Assembly: GCA_964428355.1 (NCBI GenBank)
Contig: CAYRYU010000027.1
Span: 1 to 64,000 of the forward strand
Length of the DNA stretch: 64,000 bases
Source of the DNA: CAYRYU01 sp964428355
Lineage (GTDB): Bacteria; Muiribacteriota; Ozemobacteria; Ozemobacterales; Ozemobacteraceae
Direction: 5' to 3'
The position numbers and the translations under genes were made by a program. Of this stretch, positions 32,909 through 42,154 are shown one piece after another (the stretch's first letter is position 1; each line of letters opens with the position of its first letter). Below the pieces are notes generated by a model. That model searched no databases. It had not been told where the DNA came from and saw only the letters and a list, made by a program, of their open reading frames with translations.

Positions 32909-35428
32909 TCAAGGGCCCCCGGGAAGGGGAATCTTCCTTCCGGTCTGTTCCTGGAACCGCTCGAGGTCCTTTCGCCGGGATTCACGGACGGCAGTCCATT
33001 CGGGGGGGCACTTTTCGAAGGAGATCAGGAGGAGTTCCTGGGCGGAATCGAGATTTCCCTGCTTCCAATACAACATTCCCAGGCTGTTTGCCACGGAAAG
33101 GACGTCGCGAAGCTGGGGAGGTGTGGCCCTCTTGAACTCCCGATAGGCTTCCTCCAGGAGCTTTTGGGCTCGTGAGAGATCTCCCCCCGTTTCGACAAGC
33201 AGGAACCCGACCGCGTTTCCATATTCCGGTGACCGGGGACTCCTTTTCAGGGCATTCTCGAAACAGCGGAGCGCCAGGGGAAGGTCTTTTTTCCCGTTTG
33301 CAACGAGCCCCTTGAGAAACCAGACCCGGTCGGAATCACCGGTTCCTGTCAGGAAGAGCGAAAGGTATGCGTCAGCTTTCTCGATGTCACCTCTTTCCAG
33401 GGCCAGCTCGGCGAGCCGGATTTGAATGCGCTCGCGGGCGGTCTGTTCGTCAGGATGACTGATGAAAGGAATCTCGAGTTCCTTCGCCCGTACCCTCGCA
33501 AGGATTTCCGGATCCGAAAAGGCTGAAAGAGCAAGTCCCTCATGGAGAAAGTCTTCTCCCTCCCGGTTTCTTCCCTCCGTGAAGAGCACCTTGGCAAGGA
33601 GTTCACAGGACCTGGGGGTCCGGTTCGACTCCAGGTTCAGCAAAGCATATCGGTGGGCTTCCAGGATAAGGGTACGGTCGAACATCAGGCGGGCAACGTG
33701 ATACGGGCAGAGGAATGCGTTCTTTGCCAGGGAATCCAGGCGGGCGAAGTAATCCTGGGCTTTCGCGGGCATTCCGAGGCTTTCCGCGCACATCGCAAGG
33801 CCGAGAAGATGCTGAATCGACTGCGGATCGATACGGTTTCCCTCCTCGAAGGCGAGCCGGGCCTGGTCGATCCTGCTTTCCTCCTGGAACCTCTTTCCAT
33901 CGAAAAGAAGTTTCTGGGATTTGTGGTGGTTGCCCTGAAGGAGCCAGGAAACCACTCCGAAAGCTGGAACGAGCAGCAGTAGAAGAAGTCCGGAAATGTT
34001 GAACCTTCTTTTCCAGGATATCGGGGGGAAACAGGCGGTCTGATGGGTCGCCGCCAGAACGATGAGCAGGTTGCTCAGAGGAAGGATCGAAAGGGTGTTG
34101 TTGAAACTCCCGTGGGTTACCATGGCGATCATGCTGACGACAAGCGATTTTTGGAGCCACCTGCAGTCCCTGGCGGGCCCAACCGATGGGGCGCTTCCGC
34201 CCGAATCAACTCCGGACTGGGGGGGGCGGACCCGCAAAGCCTTCTCGGAGCTTTCCGGGTGGGTTTGCTTCCCCGGCATGGGAAACATCTCCGAATCCTC
34301 CACACCGGGATCGCATTCGGTGGAAAAACTCCTTCTGATGTGGATTCGGGCGACGTTTACCAGGATGAGGGAGAAACCGAAAAGGCCGAAGAGACCTGTG
34401 TCCCCGAGAAGCTTGAGAAAAAGTGAATGCGGGTCATCGTTGAATGGCGAGAGTCCGAAAAGAAGACCCAGTGGGTGCCGGAATCCCGATAGCAGGAAGA
34501 CGCCGCTACCCGGGCCCGTCCCGAACCAGGGAGCTGCGAGAAAAGCGTCGAAACCCATCTTCCAGACAAGCAAGCGGCAGATAACAGATTTCAGGCCGGC
34601 GGGAACAAAGGAAACCCCTTCCCACGGGAATCCAGAAACCGCACGGGCGACAAGCCAGTGAACTCCGAGGATCCCTCCCATAACCAGGACGGCGGCTAAA
34701 ACAGGGGACCGGCTGTACAGCCTGGCGGGGCGGTTTTCCCAGAAATCCGTGAAAAGAAGGAACAGTGCGAAAACCCACGCCAGCCAAGCTCCTTCGCAGT
34801 GTGTCAGGCTCAATGCCCCGATCTGGACAAGGAACGCCAGAAAGAAAAACCAGCGGCGGAAGGGCGCCTTCCCTATGGCTTCAAAGGAAACACCCAGGGA
34901 AATCAGCGAAGTCGCGATGAGATATCCCCCGAGGAAGTTCGGATTGGACATGGTTCCCACAACCTTGTACGGAGCGCCACTCCACGTCAGGAAATCCATT
35001 CCCAGATACTGGATGAAGCCATAGATGGCCATGACCGTTCCCGTGATTGAGATCAAGGACATCTTCCAAATTGTGTGTGCGGGTTTTCCACTTACGATCA
35101 GGAAAACCAGGAGGAAACACTGGGTGATCAGAAGCAACCCCTGCCGACAGCTGGAAAGGTAGGGCGACCTCAGAGTCGAGATCGCAACCGCGACGCAGAA
35201 AACCCCCACCCCCCACGAAAGGGGGATTGCCCCACGTCGGGGCCGGAAAAGGACGCATGAAAGGGCAAGGACCGAGAATCCGAGAAAGCCCAACCCGAAG
35301 GTCATCCAGGATTGATTGATGTAGAGATCCTCTATCTCGACTGCGAAAAGCAGGGGACTGAGAATCAGGAAGAAGGCGGTGAAAATCCCGCTGATGGTTG
35401 ACAGGAAGAACAATGTCGGGGGAAACAT
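32909..35428 (-). CDS. O-antigen ligase/polymerase-like membrane protein with C-terminal TPR repeats
   Basis: An 839-residue fusion. Residues 1-500 hold 10-12 hydrophobic helices with the Wzy_C/WaaL-type periplasmic loop (WFGTGPGSGVFLLSGF, then DDPHSLFLKLLGDTGLFG). The C-terminal 330 residues are TPR-like helical repeats (RLAFEEGNRIDP, RCFENALKRSP, KLLEEAYREFK). Such proteins join oligosaccharides to lipid A or to proteins. The ATG at 35428 is chosen for the hydrophobic start and its position 4 bases after the DUF192 stop; a longer frame to 35527 would overlap that gene. TPR fusion is known for some pilin glycosyltransferases and multi-domain ligases, so a protein substrate is possible. Confidence 0.82.
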   Translation of the reverse strand: MFPPTLFFLSTISGIFTAFFLILSPLLFAVEIEDLYINQSWMTFGLGFLGFSVLALSCVLFRPRRGAIPLSWGVGVFCVAVAISTLRSPYLSSCRQGLLLITQCFLLVFLIVSGKPAHTIWKMSLISITGTVMAIYGFIQYLGMDFLTWSGAPYKVVGTMSNPNFLGGYLIATSLISLGVSFEAIGKAPFRRWFFFLAFLVQIGALSLTHCEGAWLAWVFALFLLFTDFWENRPARLYSRSPVLAAVLVMGGILGVHWLVARAVSGFPWEGVSFVPAGLKSVICRLLVWKMGFDAFLAAPWFGTGPGSGVFLLSGFRHPLGLLFGLSPFNDDPHSLFLKLLGDTGLFGLFGFSLILVNVARIHIRRSFSTECDPGVEDSEMFPMPGKQTHPESSEKALRVRPPQSGVDSGGSAPSVGPARDCRWLQKSLVVSMIAMVTHGSFNNTLSILPLSNLLIVLAATHQTACFPPISWKRRFNISGLLLLLLVPAFGVVSWLLQGNHHKSQKLLFDGKRFQEESRIDQARLAFEEGNRIDPQSIQHLLGLAMCAESLGMPAKAQDYFARLDSLAKNAFLCPYHVARLMFDRTLILEAHRYALLNLESNRTPRSCELLAKVLFTEGRNREGEDFLHEGLALSAFSDPEILARVRAKELEIPFISHPDEQTARERIQIRLAELALERGDIEKADAYLSLFLTGTGDSDRVWFLKGLVANGKKDLPLALRCFENALKRSPRSPEYGNAVGFLLVETGGDLSRAQKLLEEAYREFKRATPPQLRDVLSVANSLGMLYWKQGNLDSAQELLLISFEKCPPEWTAVRESRRKDLERFQEQTGRKIPLPGGP

Positions 35429-35432
35429 GCCT

Positions 35433-35948
35433 TCATTCGGAGAAAAGGGCGGGAAGGGGAACGGACAAGCGCATCCCCGGCTTGATCCCCCATGTCTGGA
35501 TGGTGCCGGAGGCCAGCTCCAATGCATACTGGGCCGGCATCGTCGAGGAGTAGCGGGGAAGAAGTCCGTCGGGAACTCCTACTCCGGGCTTCATTCCCGC
35601 GATCGATTCGGAAACCACAAGGTCCCCAGAAAAGAAAACGATATCAAGGGGAATTCTCGTATTCTTCATCCAGAAATGCATCAATCTGGGGCTGGAGTAG
35701 CAGAAAAGCATTCCCATGTCCGGTTCCAGGGAATCCCGGAACATTAGTCCGATCTCCTTTTCCGGCTCGGTCTTGGCTATCATGAGCCGAAGGGAATGGG
35801 ATCCGAGCTCGGCGCTTGTGAGGGGGAGATCCTGGGGGGAATCGGGTGAGGCCCCTGAAAGTGCGCCTCCCGACGCGCCCTGCCCGGCGCCGCAGGAAGC
35901 GGTAACCATAGCTCCGCAAACGAGGCAAAGAAACAGGATCTTGTTCAA
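35433..35948 (-). CDS. DUF192-family lipoprotein
   Basis: A 171-residue protein with a lipoprotein signal (VTASC) and a Gly/Ser-rich linker. The DUF192 fold is clear from MFRDSLEPDMGMLF, FWMKNTRIPLDIVFF and the Ala/Leu-rich end YALELASGTIQTWGI. The function of the family is unknown; homologues are small exported beta-barrel-like proteins. The start overlaps the ptsI stop by four bases, so translation is probably coupled. Confidence 0.9.
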   Translation of the reverse strand: MNKILFLCLVCGAMVTASCGAGQGASGGALSGASPDSPQDLPLTSAELGSHSLRLMIAKTEPEKEIGLMFRDSLEPDMGMLFCYSSPRLMHFWMKNTRIPLDIVFFSGDLVVSESIAGMKPGVGVPDGLLPRYSSTMPAQYALELASGTIQTWGIKPGMRLSVPLPALFSE

Positions 35949-37690
35949 AGGGCCAGGCCCAACTGGGAGTTGATCGACAAAAGACGCTCCTCAATCTCTT
36001 CCGCGGTGTCGAGATCCAGGAGTGGGAGAACCATTTCCTGAACCTTCTGAAGGGAAATCCTCCGTATGATGTCCTTGACCTTCGGAATGAAGGCAGCGTT
36101 CATGGAAAGTTCGAGAAGGCCCAGCCCAAGGAGAAGCGTTGTGTAGCGGCAGTCTCCCGCCAGCTCGCCGCAAAGACATACCCCCTTCCCCTCTTTCTGC
36201 CCCGCAAGCGAAATCTCGCGAAGCATCCGCAGGATGGCAGGATGAGCAGGCTGATAAAGGTGGGCGACCCGGGAGTTGTTCCGGTCTACCGCCAGGGTGT
36301 ACTGGATGAGATCGTTGCTTCCGATCGAGACGAAATCCGCTTCTCGAAGGATCTTCTCCGCCATCAGCGCGGCGGATGGAACCTCAATCATGGCACCCAC
36401 AGGGATCTCCCCGATCGAGGGTACCCCTTCCCGGGTCAGCTCCGCCCTCACGTCGGCTAGAATCTTCTTGGCCTGGCGGAGTTCGGAAAGGTTGGAGATC
36501 ATCGGGAACAAAAGCTTGACCGAGCCGGGCCGTCGAAGCCCTGCGGTCCGGAGGATCGCCCGAAGTTGTGTTTTGAACACGTCGACCCGGTCGAGGGAAA
36601 TCCGAACCGCACGCCATCCGAGGTCGGGATTCTTTTCGTTGGAGGGCCCGATGAGATGTGAGATCTTGTCTCCACCGAGGTCGATCGTCCGGATCACGAC
36701 ATCCAGCTCCTCGAGAGGCTTGACCACGCTCGAATAGATCTCGAAAAGCTCCTGTTCGGTGGGGAATCGCCTGCGAATCAGGTAGGTGAACTCGGTCCTG
36801 TACAAGCCGATTCCATCCGCCTGGTTTTTCAAAACGCATTGGACATCCTGTGCCTGACCGATGTTTGCGCAAAGCTTGACCTTCACCCCATCCTGGGTGA
36901 TGCACGGTTGTGCGAGGGCATCCATCACCAGTTTCCGGTTTCGCTCGAACTCGCCCTTCGCTCGGTTGTAATCCTCGATGAGTGCGGGGTTGGGGTTGCA
37001 GACCAGGGTTCCGGAATTCCCGTCGATGATGAGGAAAGAACCATCCTCTATCTTGGAGAGAAGGTTCTTGACCTGGATCAATGCGGGAACTCCAAGGGAC
37101 CGCGCCAGGATACTGGCATGCGAGGTGGCGGTACCGTCGGCGGTTGCTATTCCCAGGATCTTCTGTGGATCGAATCCAACGATCTCGGAGGGTGTGAGGT
37201 CTTCCGCGATGATGATGACCCCATCCTTGATCTCGGACATGCTCTTGGGGATTTTCCCGGAGTTGAAGTTCTTCAAAAGGCGTTTCCCGACATCCAGAAT
37301 GTCTATGGCCTTCCCCTGGAACTGCGCGTCGGGGAGCTTTCGGAAGAATTCGGCGTAGTCCTTGATGACAACGGAAACGACTCTTTCCGCGTTGGTTCTC
37401 TGTTCCCGGATCCTTTTCAGGATCTCCTTTTTCAGGTCGGGATCATCGATCAGTGTAAGGTGGGCCTGGAAGATGTTGGCGATCTCCAGACTGCTCTTGA
37501 TCTGCGGGAGTTCGAGCATCTCGCTGATCTCGGCCCTGGATTTCATGAGTGTCGCCGTGAACCGTTCGATCTCGGCTTCGATTTCTCCTGGCTTGATGGC
37601 ATGGGAGGGAACGTTGTCCATCTGGAAATGTTTCAGACAGAAAGCCCTCCCAAGGGCATAACCAGGGGAAATTGCCGTCCCTTTCAGCAT
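35945..37690 (-). CDS. ptsI: Phosphoenolpyruvate-protein phosphotransferase (PTS enzyme I)
   Basis: A 581-residue enzyme I that transfers phosphate from PEP to HPr. The phospho-His191 lies in GTATSHASILARSLGVPAL, and the PEP-binding barrel has GIGLYRTEFTYL, DLGGDK, LFPMISNLSE, GAMIEVPSA, VSIGSNDLIQYTLAVDR and CLCGELAGD (acid-base Cys). There is no N-terminal GAF domain, which separates it from PtsP. No HPr or sugar-specific PTS gene is in the window. ATG 37690 with AAGGG upstream is preferred over TTG at 37705. It heads the operon with DUF192, ligase-TPR and histidine kinase. Confidence 0.95.
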   Translation of the reverse strand: MLKGTAISPGYALGRAFCLKHFQMDNVPSHAIKPGEIEAEIERFTATLMKSRAEISEMLELPQIKSSLEIANIFQAHLTLIDDPDLKKEILKRIREQRTNAERVVSVVIKDYAEFFRKLPDAQFQGKAIDILDVGKRLLKNFNSGKIPKSMSEIKDGVIIIAEDLTPSEIVGFDPQKILGIATADGTATSHASILARSLGVPALIQVKNLLSKIEDGSFLIIDGNSGTLVCNPNPALIEDYNRAKGEFERNRKLVMDALAQPCITQDGVKVKLCANIGQAQDVQCVLKNQADGIGLYRTEFTYLIRRRFPTEQELFEIYSSVVKPLEELDVVIRTIDLGGDKISHLIGPSNEKNPDLGWRAVRISLDRVDVFKTQLRAILRTAGLRRPGSVKLLFPMISNLSELRQAKKILADVRAELTREGVPSIGEIPVGAMIEVPSAALMAEKILREADFVSIGSNDLIQYTLAVDRNNSRVAHLYQPAHPAILRMLREISLAGQKEGKGVCLCGELAGDCRYTTLLLGLGLLELSMNAAFIPKVKDIIRRISLQKVQEMVLPLLDLDTAEEIEERLLSINSQLGLAL

Positions 37691-37827
37691 GAAAAACCCT
37701 TGCAATTATATTTCCGACATCCTATCATGAACATCTTGCCCGAGCAAGGTTTTCCCCGGAATTTGAGGAAAATGGAACTGCGGAAGTGGAGGTTTCGAAC
37801 GCTTCCGGAAACGGAACGGAGGGTGAA

Positions 37828-38637
37828 ATGCGCATTCTTGTCTCCAACGACGACGGGATTTCCGCTCCCGGGATCGTCGCCCTTGCCTCCGCTGCGGGAG
37901 AGTTCGGGAGCGTGATAGTCGCGGCCCCCAACCGTGAACGGAGTGCCGCCAGCCATTCCCTGACGATCGGTACCCCTCTTCGGATGAACAAGGTACGTTT
38001 TCCCGTCCCCGTCTCCGAAGCATACTCGGTCAGCGGAACACCTTCAGATTGCGTGAAACTCGCGATGTCACAGGGCATGGATTCCCCGCCCGATCTCATT
38101 CTCTCGGGTATCAACAGGGGGGCGAACGTGAGCGTCGACATTTTCTATTCGGGAACAGTCGCCGCCGCCTTCGAGGGGGTGTTCGACGACATTCCCGCAG
38201 TGGCCTTTTCCCTTGACACCTGGGATTCCGGTGCGGATTTTGCACATGCCCAGAGGTGGGTGAAAAAGACACTTGCGCGGCTGATCGACTCCAACTTGCT
38301 GGACAAACGGATCCTCTTCAACGTCAATATCCCAGACCTCTCTCCACGGAAGGTTAAGGGCTTCCGTTTTACCCGGATGGGGCGAGTCCGTTACCGGGAT
38401 TCCTACGAAAGGCGGCACGACCCGGGTGGGCACCCCTACTTCTGGCTCAAGGGTGCGGTGGAAATCCTGGATGAGGATCCGGATTGTGACATCAATGCAT
38501 TGAAGGATGGGTACGTTTCCGTGACCCCCATCCGCCCAGAACTAACGGCTTTCGAAGTGCTGGACGCCTTTTCAGAGGTTCCTGCCAAGGCCGGGAGGAA
38601 AAAGAGATCCCCCGTTTCTCGTTGCCGCAAAGGGTGA
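37828..38637 (+). CDS. surE: 5'/3'-nucleotidase SurE
   Basis: A 269-residue metal-dependent phosphatase acting on nucleoside monophosphates and short polyphosphate. The N-terminal Rossmann-like motif RILVSNDDGISAPG supplies the metal-binding Asp pair, with RSAASHSLT and SGINRGANV completing the site. The start at 37828 has GGAGG 6 bases upstream; the in-frame ATG at 37786 lacks a site. A Lys/Arg-rich tail follows the domain. An amidase gene starts 7 bases after the stop. Confidence 0.95.
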   Translation: MRILVSNDDGISAPGIVALASAAGEFGSVIVAAPNRERSAASHSLTIGTPLRMNKVRFPVPVSEAYSVSGTPSDCVKLAMSQGMDSPPDLILSGINRGANVSVDIFYSGTVAAAFEGVFDDIPAVAFSLDTWDSGADFAHAQRWVKKTLARLIDSNLLDKRILFNVNIPDLSPRKVKGFRFTRMGRVRYRDSYERRHDPGGHPYFWLKGAVEILDEDPDCDINALKDGYVSVTPIRPELTAFEVLDAFSEVPAKAGRKKRSPVSRCRKG

Positions 38638-38644
38638 CCTGCTG

Positions 38645-39448
38645 GTGAGAGAGGGGAAAATTCTTCCTGACGTCCTGAGGGTTTCACTGCTTCAGTGGAA
38701 CATTCTCAGGGATTCCCCCGATCACAATATCGCAATTTTCCAAAAGCTCCTCGAAATCGCTTCCGCCTTCGAGCCGCACCTGGTAATACTGCCCGAAATG
38801 TGGACCAGGGGTTTTTGTGGCCGGGCACTGGAAATGGAAGCGAAAATGCTCCCCGCCCGCCTGGATTTTTGCCGTGATCAGGCCAGGGGGCTGAACGCCT
38901 GGATCGCAGCGGGCACACTTCCGGAACCCGCTCCGGGCGGGAAGGTTTTCAACACTTTTTTCCTTCTGGATCCCGCTGGGGAGGTCCGGTTGGTCTATCG
39001 GAAGGTCCATCTGTTCCCCCTGACGAAAGAGCCTGTCTTCTTCGCACCGGGGGAGGCGCCAGGGGAGATCTGCGAATCCGGGAACTGGAGGATTGGCGCG
39101 GGAATCTGTTTCGATCTTCGGTTCCCTGAGCTTTTCCGCGCGCAGATGAAGCGTGGAGCGAACCTCTTCATAATCCCCGCCCAGTTCCCGAAACCCCGGA
39201 AGGACCAGTATCAGATTCTCTCGAGGGCCCGGGCGATCGAAAATCTGGCTTTTTTTGCCGGGGTCAACCGGGTTGGTGAAGATAGGGAACTTGGCTTCTT
39301 CGGGGCAAGTTCGGGAATCGGTCCTCTTGGCAACATCATCGCCGAGGCAGGAGAAGGGGAGGAAGTGCTGAACCTCTCCCTGGACTTTCGGGAGGTTTTG
39401 GAGGTCCGCCAGAGATTTCCCTTTCTGGAGAACACCCCGCTTCTCTGA
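38645..39448 (+). CDS. Carbon-nitrogen hydrolase (nitrilase superfamily, omega-amidase-like)
   Basis: A 267-residue cytoplasmic amidase with the full catalytic triad: Glu51 (LPEMW), Lys120 (YRKVHLFP) and Cys155 (GICFDLRFPE). Family members with this layout include omega-amidase, which removes 2-oxoglutaramate or 2-oxosuccinamate, and deaminated-glutathione amidase; the substrate here is not determined. GTG at 38645 follows AAAGGG and sits 7 bases after surE, so the two are probably co-transcribed. Length is normal. Confidence 0.92.
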   Translation: MREGKILPDVLRVSLLQWNILRDSPDHNIAIFQKLLEIASAFEPHLVILPEMWTRGFCGRALEMEAKMLPARLDFCRDQARGLNAWIAAGTLPEPAPGGKVFNTFFLLDPAGEVRLVYRKVHLFPLTKEPVFFAPGEAPGEICESGNWRIGAGICFDLRFPELFRAQMKRGANLFIIPAQFPKPRKDQYQILSRARAIENLAFFAGVNRVGEDRELGFFGASSGIGPLGNIIAEAGEGEEVLNLSLDFREVLEVRQRFPFLENTPLL

Positions 39449-39508
39449 AGCCGTGAAAAAATCGCGAAAGATTGATTTTCCCACCGATTCTCACGGATTG
39501 CCACGGAT

Positions 39509-39526
39509 TGATTTTCGGGAAAATCA
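39509..39526. repeat. Palindrome in the amidase 3' region
   Basis: TGATTTTC and GAAAATCA form an 8-bp stem with a GG loop. It lies among short direct repeats (GATTGATTTTC near 39470 and 39507; ACGGATTG at two places) in the 231-bp gap after the amidase. No T-run follows, so it is not a clear terminator. Confidence 0.4.
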
Positions 39527-39632
39527 GTGTTGATACGGGTTTAGCCGTGGTGAAAACTCTACGTTTTCGATCCCTTCCTCCGTCGGTTGGTTTTTTTCGC
39601 ACCTTATCTGAAGCACCGATTTTGGGAAAAGG

Positions 39633-39662
39633 AAAAGGGAGACGGTCGCCCGTCTCCCTTTT
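39633..39662. terminator. Bidirectional terminator between convergent genes
   Basis: AAAAGGGAGACGG and its exact complement form a 13-bp stem around TCGC. The A/T ends give T-runs on both strands (TTTTCTTC on plus, TTTTCCTTTT on minus). It serves the Ser/Gly-rich protein gene (minus) and probably the amidase operon (plus). Confidence 0.92.
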
Positions 39663-39679
39663 CTTCTATCGGTTTGGAA

Positions 39680-41896
39680 TCAGAGTTCGACGACGGGAAT
39701 GAGAACCTTGTAGGAGAACTCGGCTTTGTCGGTCCGGCCGGAGATCCAGATGAAGGCGCCGTTCGTGGGCTGCGAGAACTGGTGCTGGAAGGAATCGCCA
39801 AGGGCATTGAGGGAGGATTCCGTCTTGTCCTTCCCGTCAAAGATCACGACGCTGACGCTTTCACGTTGGACATCCTTGGAGAGGTCGACGGAAAAGGAAA
39901 GCTTGGAGTCTTTCCCGACCTGGCTGGCTGTAGGAACGGGGTCGGTGAGGAAATCGAAGGACTGGGCCAGGTTGGTCCGGTTGTCCTTGAGGGAGATGCT
40001 CAGGACGTATGGCTTGTCGGTGGTTACCTCGGCTCCCGTGACTCCGCCCTGCTGGCCATTGGAGGCCAACTTGGTGGGATCCTTTTCCTTGTGTTCTCCG
40101 GGGGTATATTCATTGGCGCGGTCTTTGTTGGTGGTCTGGTCGGTCCCGTCGCCCGCGGGGAGTTGGGCATTCGGGCCACCTTCGCCGCTGGTTCCGCCTG
40201 CGCCCGCTCCACCGGCGGAATCACCTTCATGGCCGCCGGATGCGCCCGCGTTATCGCCTTCACCACCACCGCTGCCGGAGGGCAGGTAATCGCCCGAACC
40301 ACCGGAGGAGGAGGTGTCGGCGTTGGCGACCTGAATGTTCTCGGAGGTGTTCCCGTCTTGGTTGGAGCTCCTGGAGGAGCCTGCGCTGCCGTAGGGGGTT
40401 CCGGAATCGCCGGCCGCTCCGGCCGACCCGCCTGATGAACCTGAGCTGCCGCCGGAGGAAGCGGAGGAACCGTGGCCCGATTGCCCGCTGCCTGCCGCGG
40501 CGTTGGCCATGCTGACCGAGCTGTCGCCGGGGTTCACGTAGAGATCGGAGACGTCAACCCTTCCCGCGCTGTCATCGGCGATGGGGCCCGAATCGCCCCC
40601 GCTGTAGGAACCTTCCGAGGAGGAGCTTGAAGAGCTGGAGCCGCTTTCGGAAGAGGAAGAACCGGAGGAGCCCCCTGCGGAGGCGGAATCACCACCGCTG
40701 CTGCTTCCGGATTCGGTCGTTCCCGCGGAGAGGTCGTTTCCAGAACTGGTGCTTGCTCCCGTTCGTGTCTGGTGGGCATCGATGGTCCGGTTCTGGAACC
40801 CCATCTTGTAAACCGGGATGGTGACGTGGATGATCTCCTTCTGTTCCTTGTTGGGATCGAGGGGATGCTTGTAGGTCACGACAGCGGTGTATTGATCGGG
40901 GTTGGGAATGCGGAAGATGTGGCGGTAGTTGGTGTTGTAGGTTTCCTTGGGGACGAAATGCTCCCCTTCGTTGTCCTTGATCGTCAGGTCGACATCCTGG
41001 GGGTTGATCTTGTTCTGATCCAGGTCGAGGCCGATCTTGACGCGGGTGTCTTCGGGAACCGGCTCGGCTTTGGCGACGATATTCTGTGTCGGAACCAAGG
41101 CCTTGGGAAAAACCGCAGCCGGGAAGGGTTGGTCTTTTCTGGAAATCGGGTCTTGGATGACCAGCACGATAGGAGCCTTTTCAACTACTGGAGGAGCGAT
41201 TTCGGTTCCGGTCTTGGGGGGCTCTTTTCCCGTGGTGGTAGGAGGGGTCGTCTTGGATGTTCCGGTTTTTCCGGGGGGGGTGGAGGCGGTTTTGCTCGGT
41301 GGAGCCTTCCCGGTGGAACCGGGGGTTCCTGGTGTTCCCGGGCTGGCCGGGGTCGCAGGGGTGGAAGGGGTTGAAACCGTCTTTGTCGGTGGGGCAACCG
41401 GCGAAGGAGAGGAGGTGGGGGCTGGATTGGATGGCGGTGTGGGATTGCCGCCGGACCCTTGCGTGGTGGCGGGATTCGTCTTGCCGCCAACCTGGCCTTC
41501 CTGGAAGGCTTCCTTCACTTCCTGGGGTTTCCCGTCGGCTCCGATCTTCCAGCTTTTCTGCCACGTCCAGCAGGAGCCGGAAACGACGCCTCCCGTTTTG
41601 ATCTTGTCGGCGGTGTTGTTGATGAACCCGTTGACCCAGCTTTGCTGGGCACCCGTACCGGCACTGCCCGTGGTTGCCCCGTTGTCTTTGGAGCCGCCGT
41701 CCGTCTTGATAACCGGTTCGATCTTGTCGACTCCGGTCTTGGTAGTGGTCGTGGTGGTTCCGCTGGGGCCCGTTGTCGTAGTCGTGGTGGTGAAGCCGGA
41801 ATTGGGGTTTTCCCATGGCTTCGATTGGGCGGAAACCTCACCGCCCAAAAACACCAGAATGGCCAGAACCGCAAAGATAACGCGATGTTTCGTCAT
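39680..41896 (-). CDS. Large secreted Ser/Gly-rich protein with two Ig-like domains
   Basis: A 738-residue exported protein, not matching any family I recognise. A signal peptide (about 1-24, ending EVSAQ) is followed by a Thr-rich segment, a small domain with a single Cys and several Trp (about 50-130), a Pro/Thr/Lys linker (about 135-225), a beta-sandwich-like domain (about 235-365), a long Ser/Gly stretch (about 370-585) and a second beta-sandwich-like domain (about 635-738). The composition suits a surface or extracellular-matrix protein. The ATG at 41896 begins the signal peptide; an in-frame start at 41944 would overlap the promoter. A near-consensus promoter precedes it and a strong terminator follows, so it is monocistronic and probably well expressed. 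Confidence 0.8.
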   Translation of the reverse strand: MTKHRVIFAVLAILVFLGGEVSAQSKPWENPNSGFTTTTTTTGPSGTTTTTTKTGVDKIEPVIKTDGGSKDNGATTGSAGTGAQQSWVNGFINNTADKIKTGGVVSGSCWTWQKSWKIGADGKPQEVKEAFQEGQVGGKTNPATTQGSGGNPTPPSNPAPTSSPSPVAPPTKTVSTPSTPATPASPGTPGTPGSTGKAPPSKTASTPPGKTGTSKTTPPTTTGKEPPKTGTEIAPPVVEKAPIVLVIQDPISRKDQPFPAAVFPKALVPTQNIVAKAEPVPEDTRVKIGLDLDQNKINPQDVDLTIKDNEGEHFVPKETYNTNYRHIFRIPNPDQYTAVVTYKHPLDPNKEQKEIIHVTIPVYKMGFQNRTIDAHQTRTGASTSSGNDLSAGTTESGSSSGGDSASAGGSSGSSSSESGSSSSSSSSEGSYSGGDSGPIADDSAGRVDVSDLYVNPGDSSVSMANAAAGSGQSGHGSSASSGGSSGSSGGSAGAAGDSGTPYGSAGSSRSSNQDGNTSENIQVANADTSSSGGSGDYLPSGSGGGEGDNAGASGGHEGDSAGGAGAGGTSGEGGPNAQLPAGDGTDQTTNKDRANEYTPGEHKEKDPTKLASNGQQGGVTGAEVTTDKPYVLSISLKDNRTNLAQSFDFLTDPVPTASQVGKDSKLSFSVDLSKDVQRESVSVVIFDGKDKTESSLNALGDSFQHQFSQPTNGAFIWISGRTDKAEFSYKVLIPVVEL

Positions 41897-41945
41897 AGCC
41901 GCCACCTTCCTTCTTTCGAGAGACGTTTGATCCCCTTTTAACATA

Positions 41946-41975
41946 AGTATACCAGGGGGAAGAATAGGATGTCAA
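41946..41975 (-). promoter_or_regulatory. Strong sigma70-type promoter for the Ser/Gly-rich protein
   Basis: On the minus strand TTGACA (a perfect -35), an 18-base spacer and TATACT, with TGG just before the -10 giving an extended -10. Transcription would start near 41939, about 43 bases before the ATG at 41896. This is the best promoter match in the window. Confidence 0.9.
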
Positions 41976-42061
41976 AATCCGCATCCGGAGAATTTCCCCA
42001 AAAGAATATACACCGTACACGGCAAAAAGGTTGCAGAAAAGTTGGCCTGCGATGAAAAATC

Positions 42062-42091
42062 TTGTATTCGCTGTTGTTTTGAATATATTAT
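42062..42091 (+). promoter_or_regulatory. Candidate promoter for the zinc-ribbon protein
   Basis: TTGTAT at 42062-42067 with TATATT (16-base spacer) or TATTAT (18-base spacer) in an AT-rich stretch. The ATG at 42155 lies about 60 bases downstream of the predicted start. Confidence 0.45.
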
Positions 42092-42154
42092 TTTTGGTGC
42101 CAATCCTCCTCGGAAGCCCAGAATAGGGAAGAACGTTTTCGAAATGAGGGAAGA

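Noticed and set aside
37705..37710. TATAAT on the minus strand upstream of ptsI
   Set aside because: It would start the transcript within the ribosome-binding site of the ATG at 37690 and has no -35 match.
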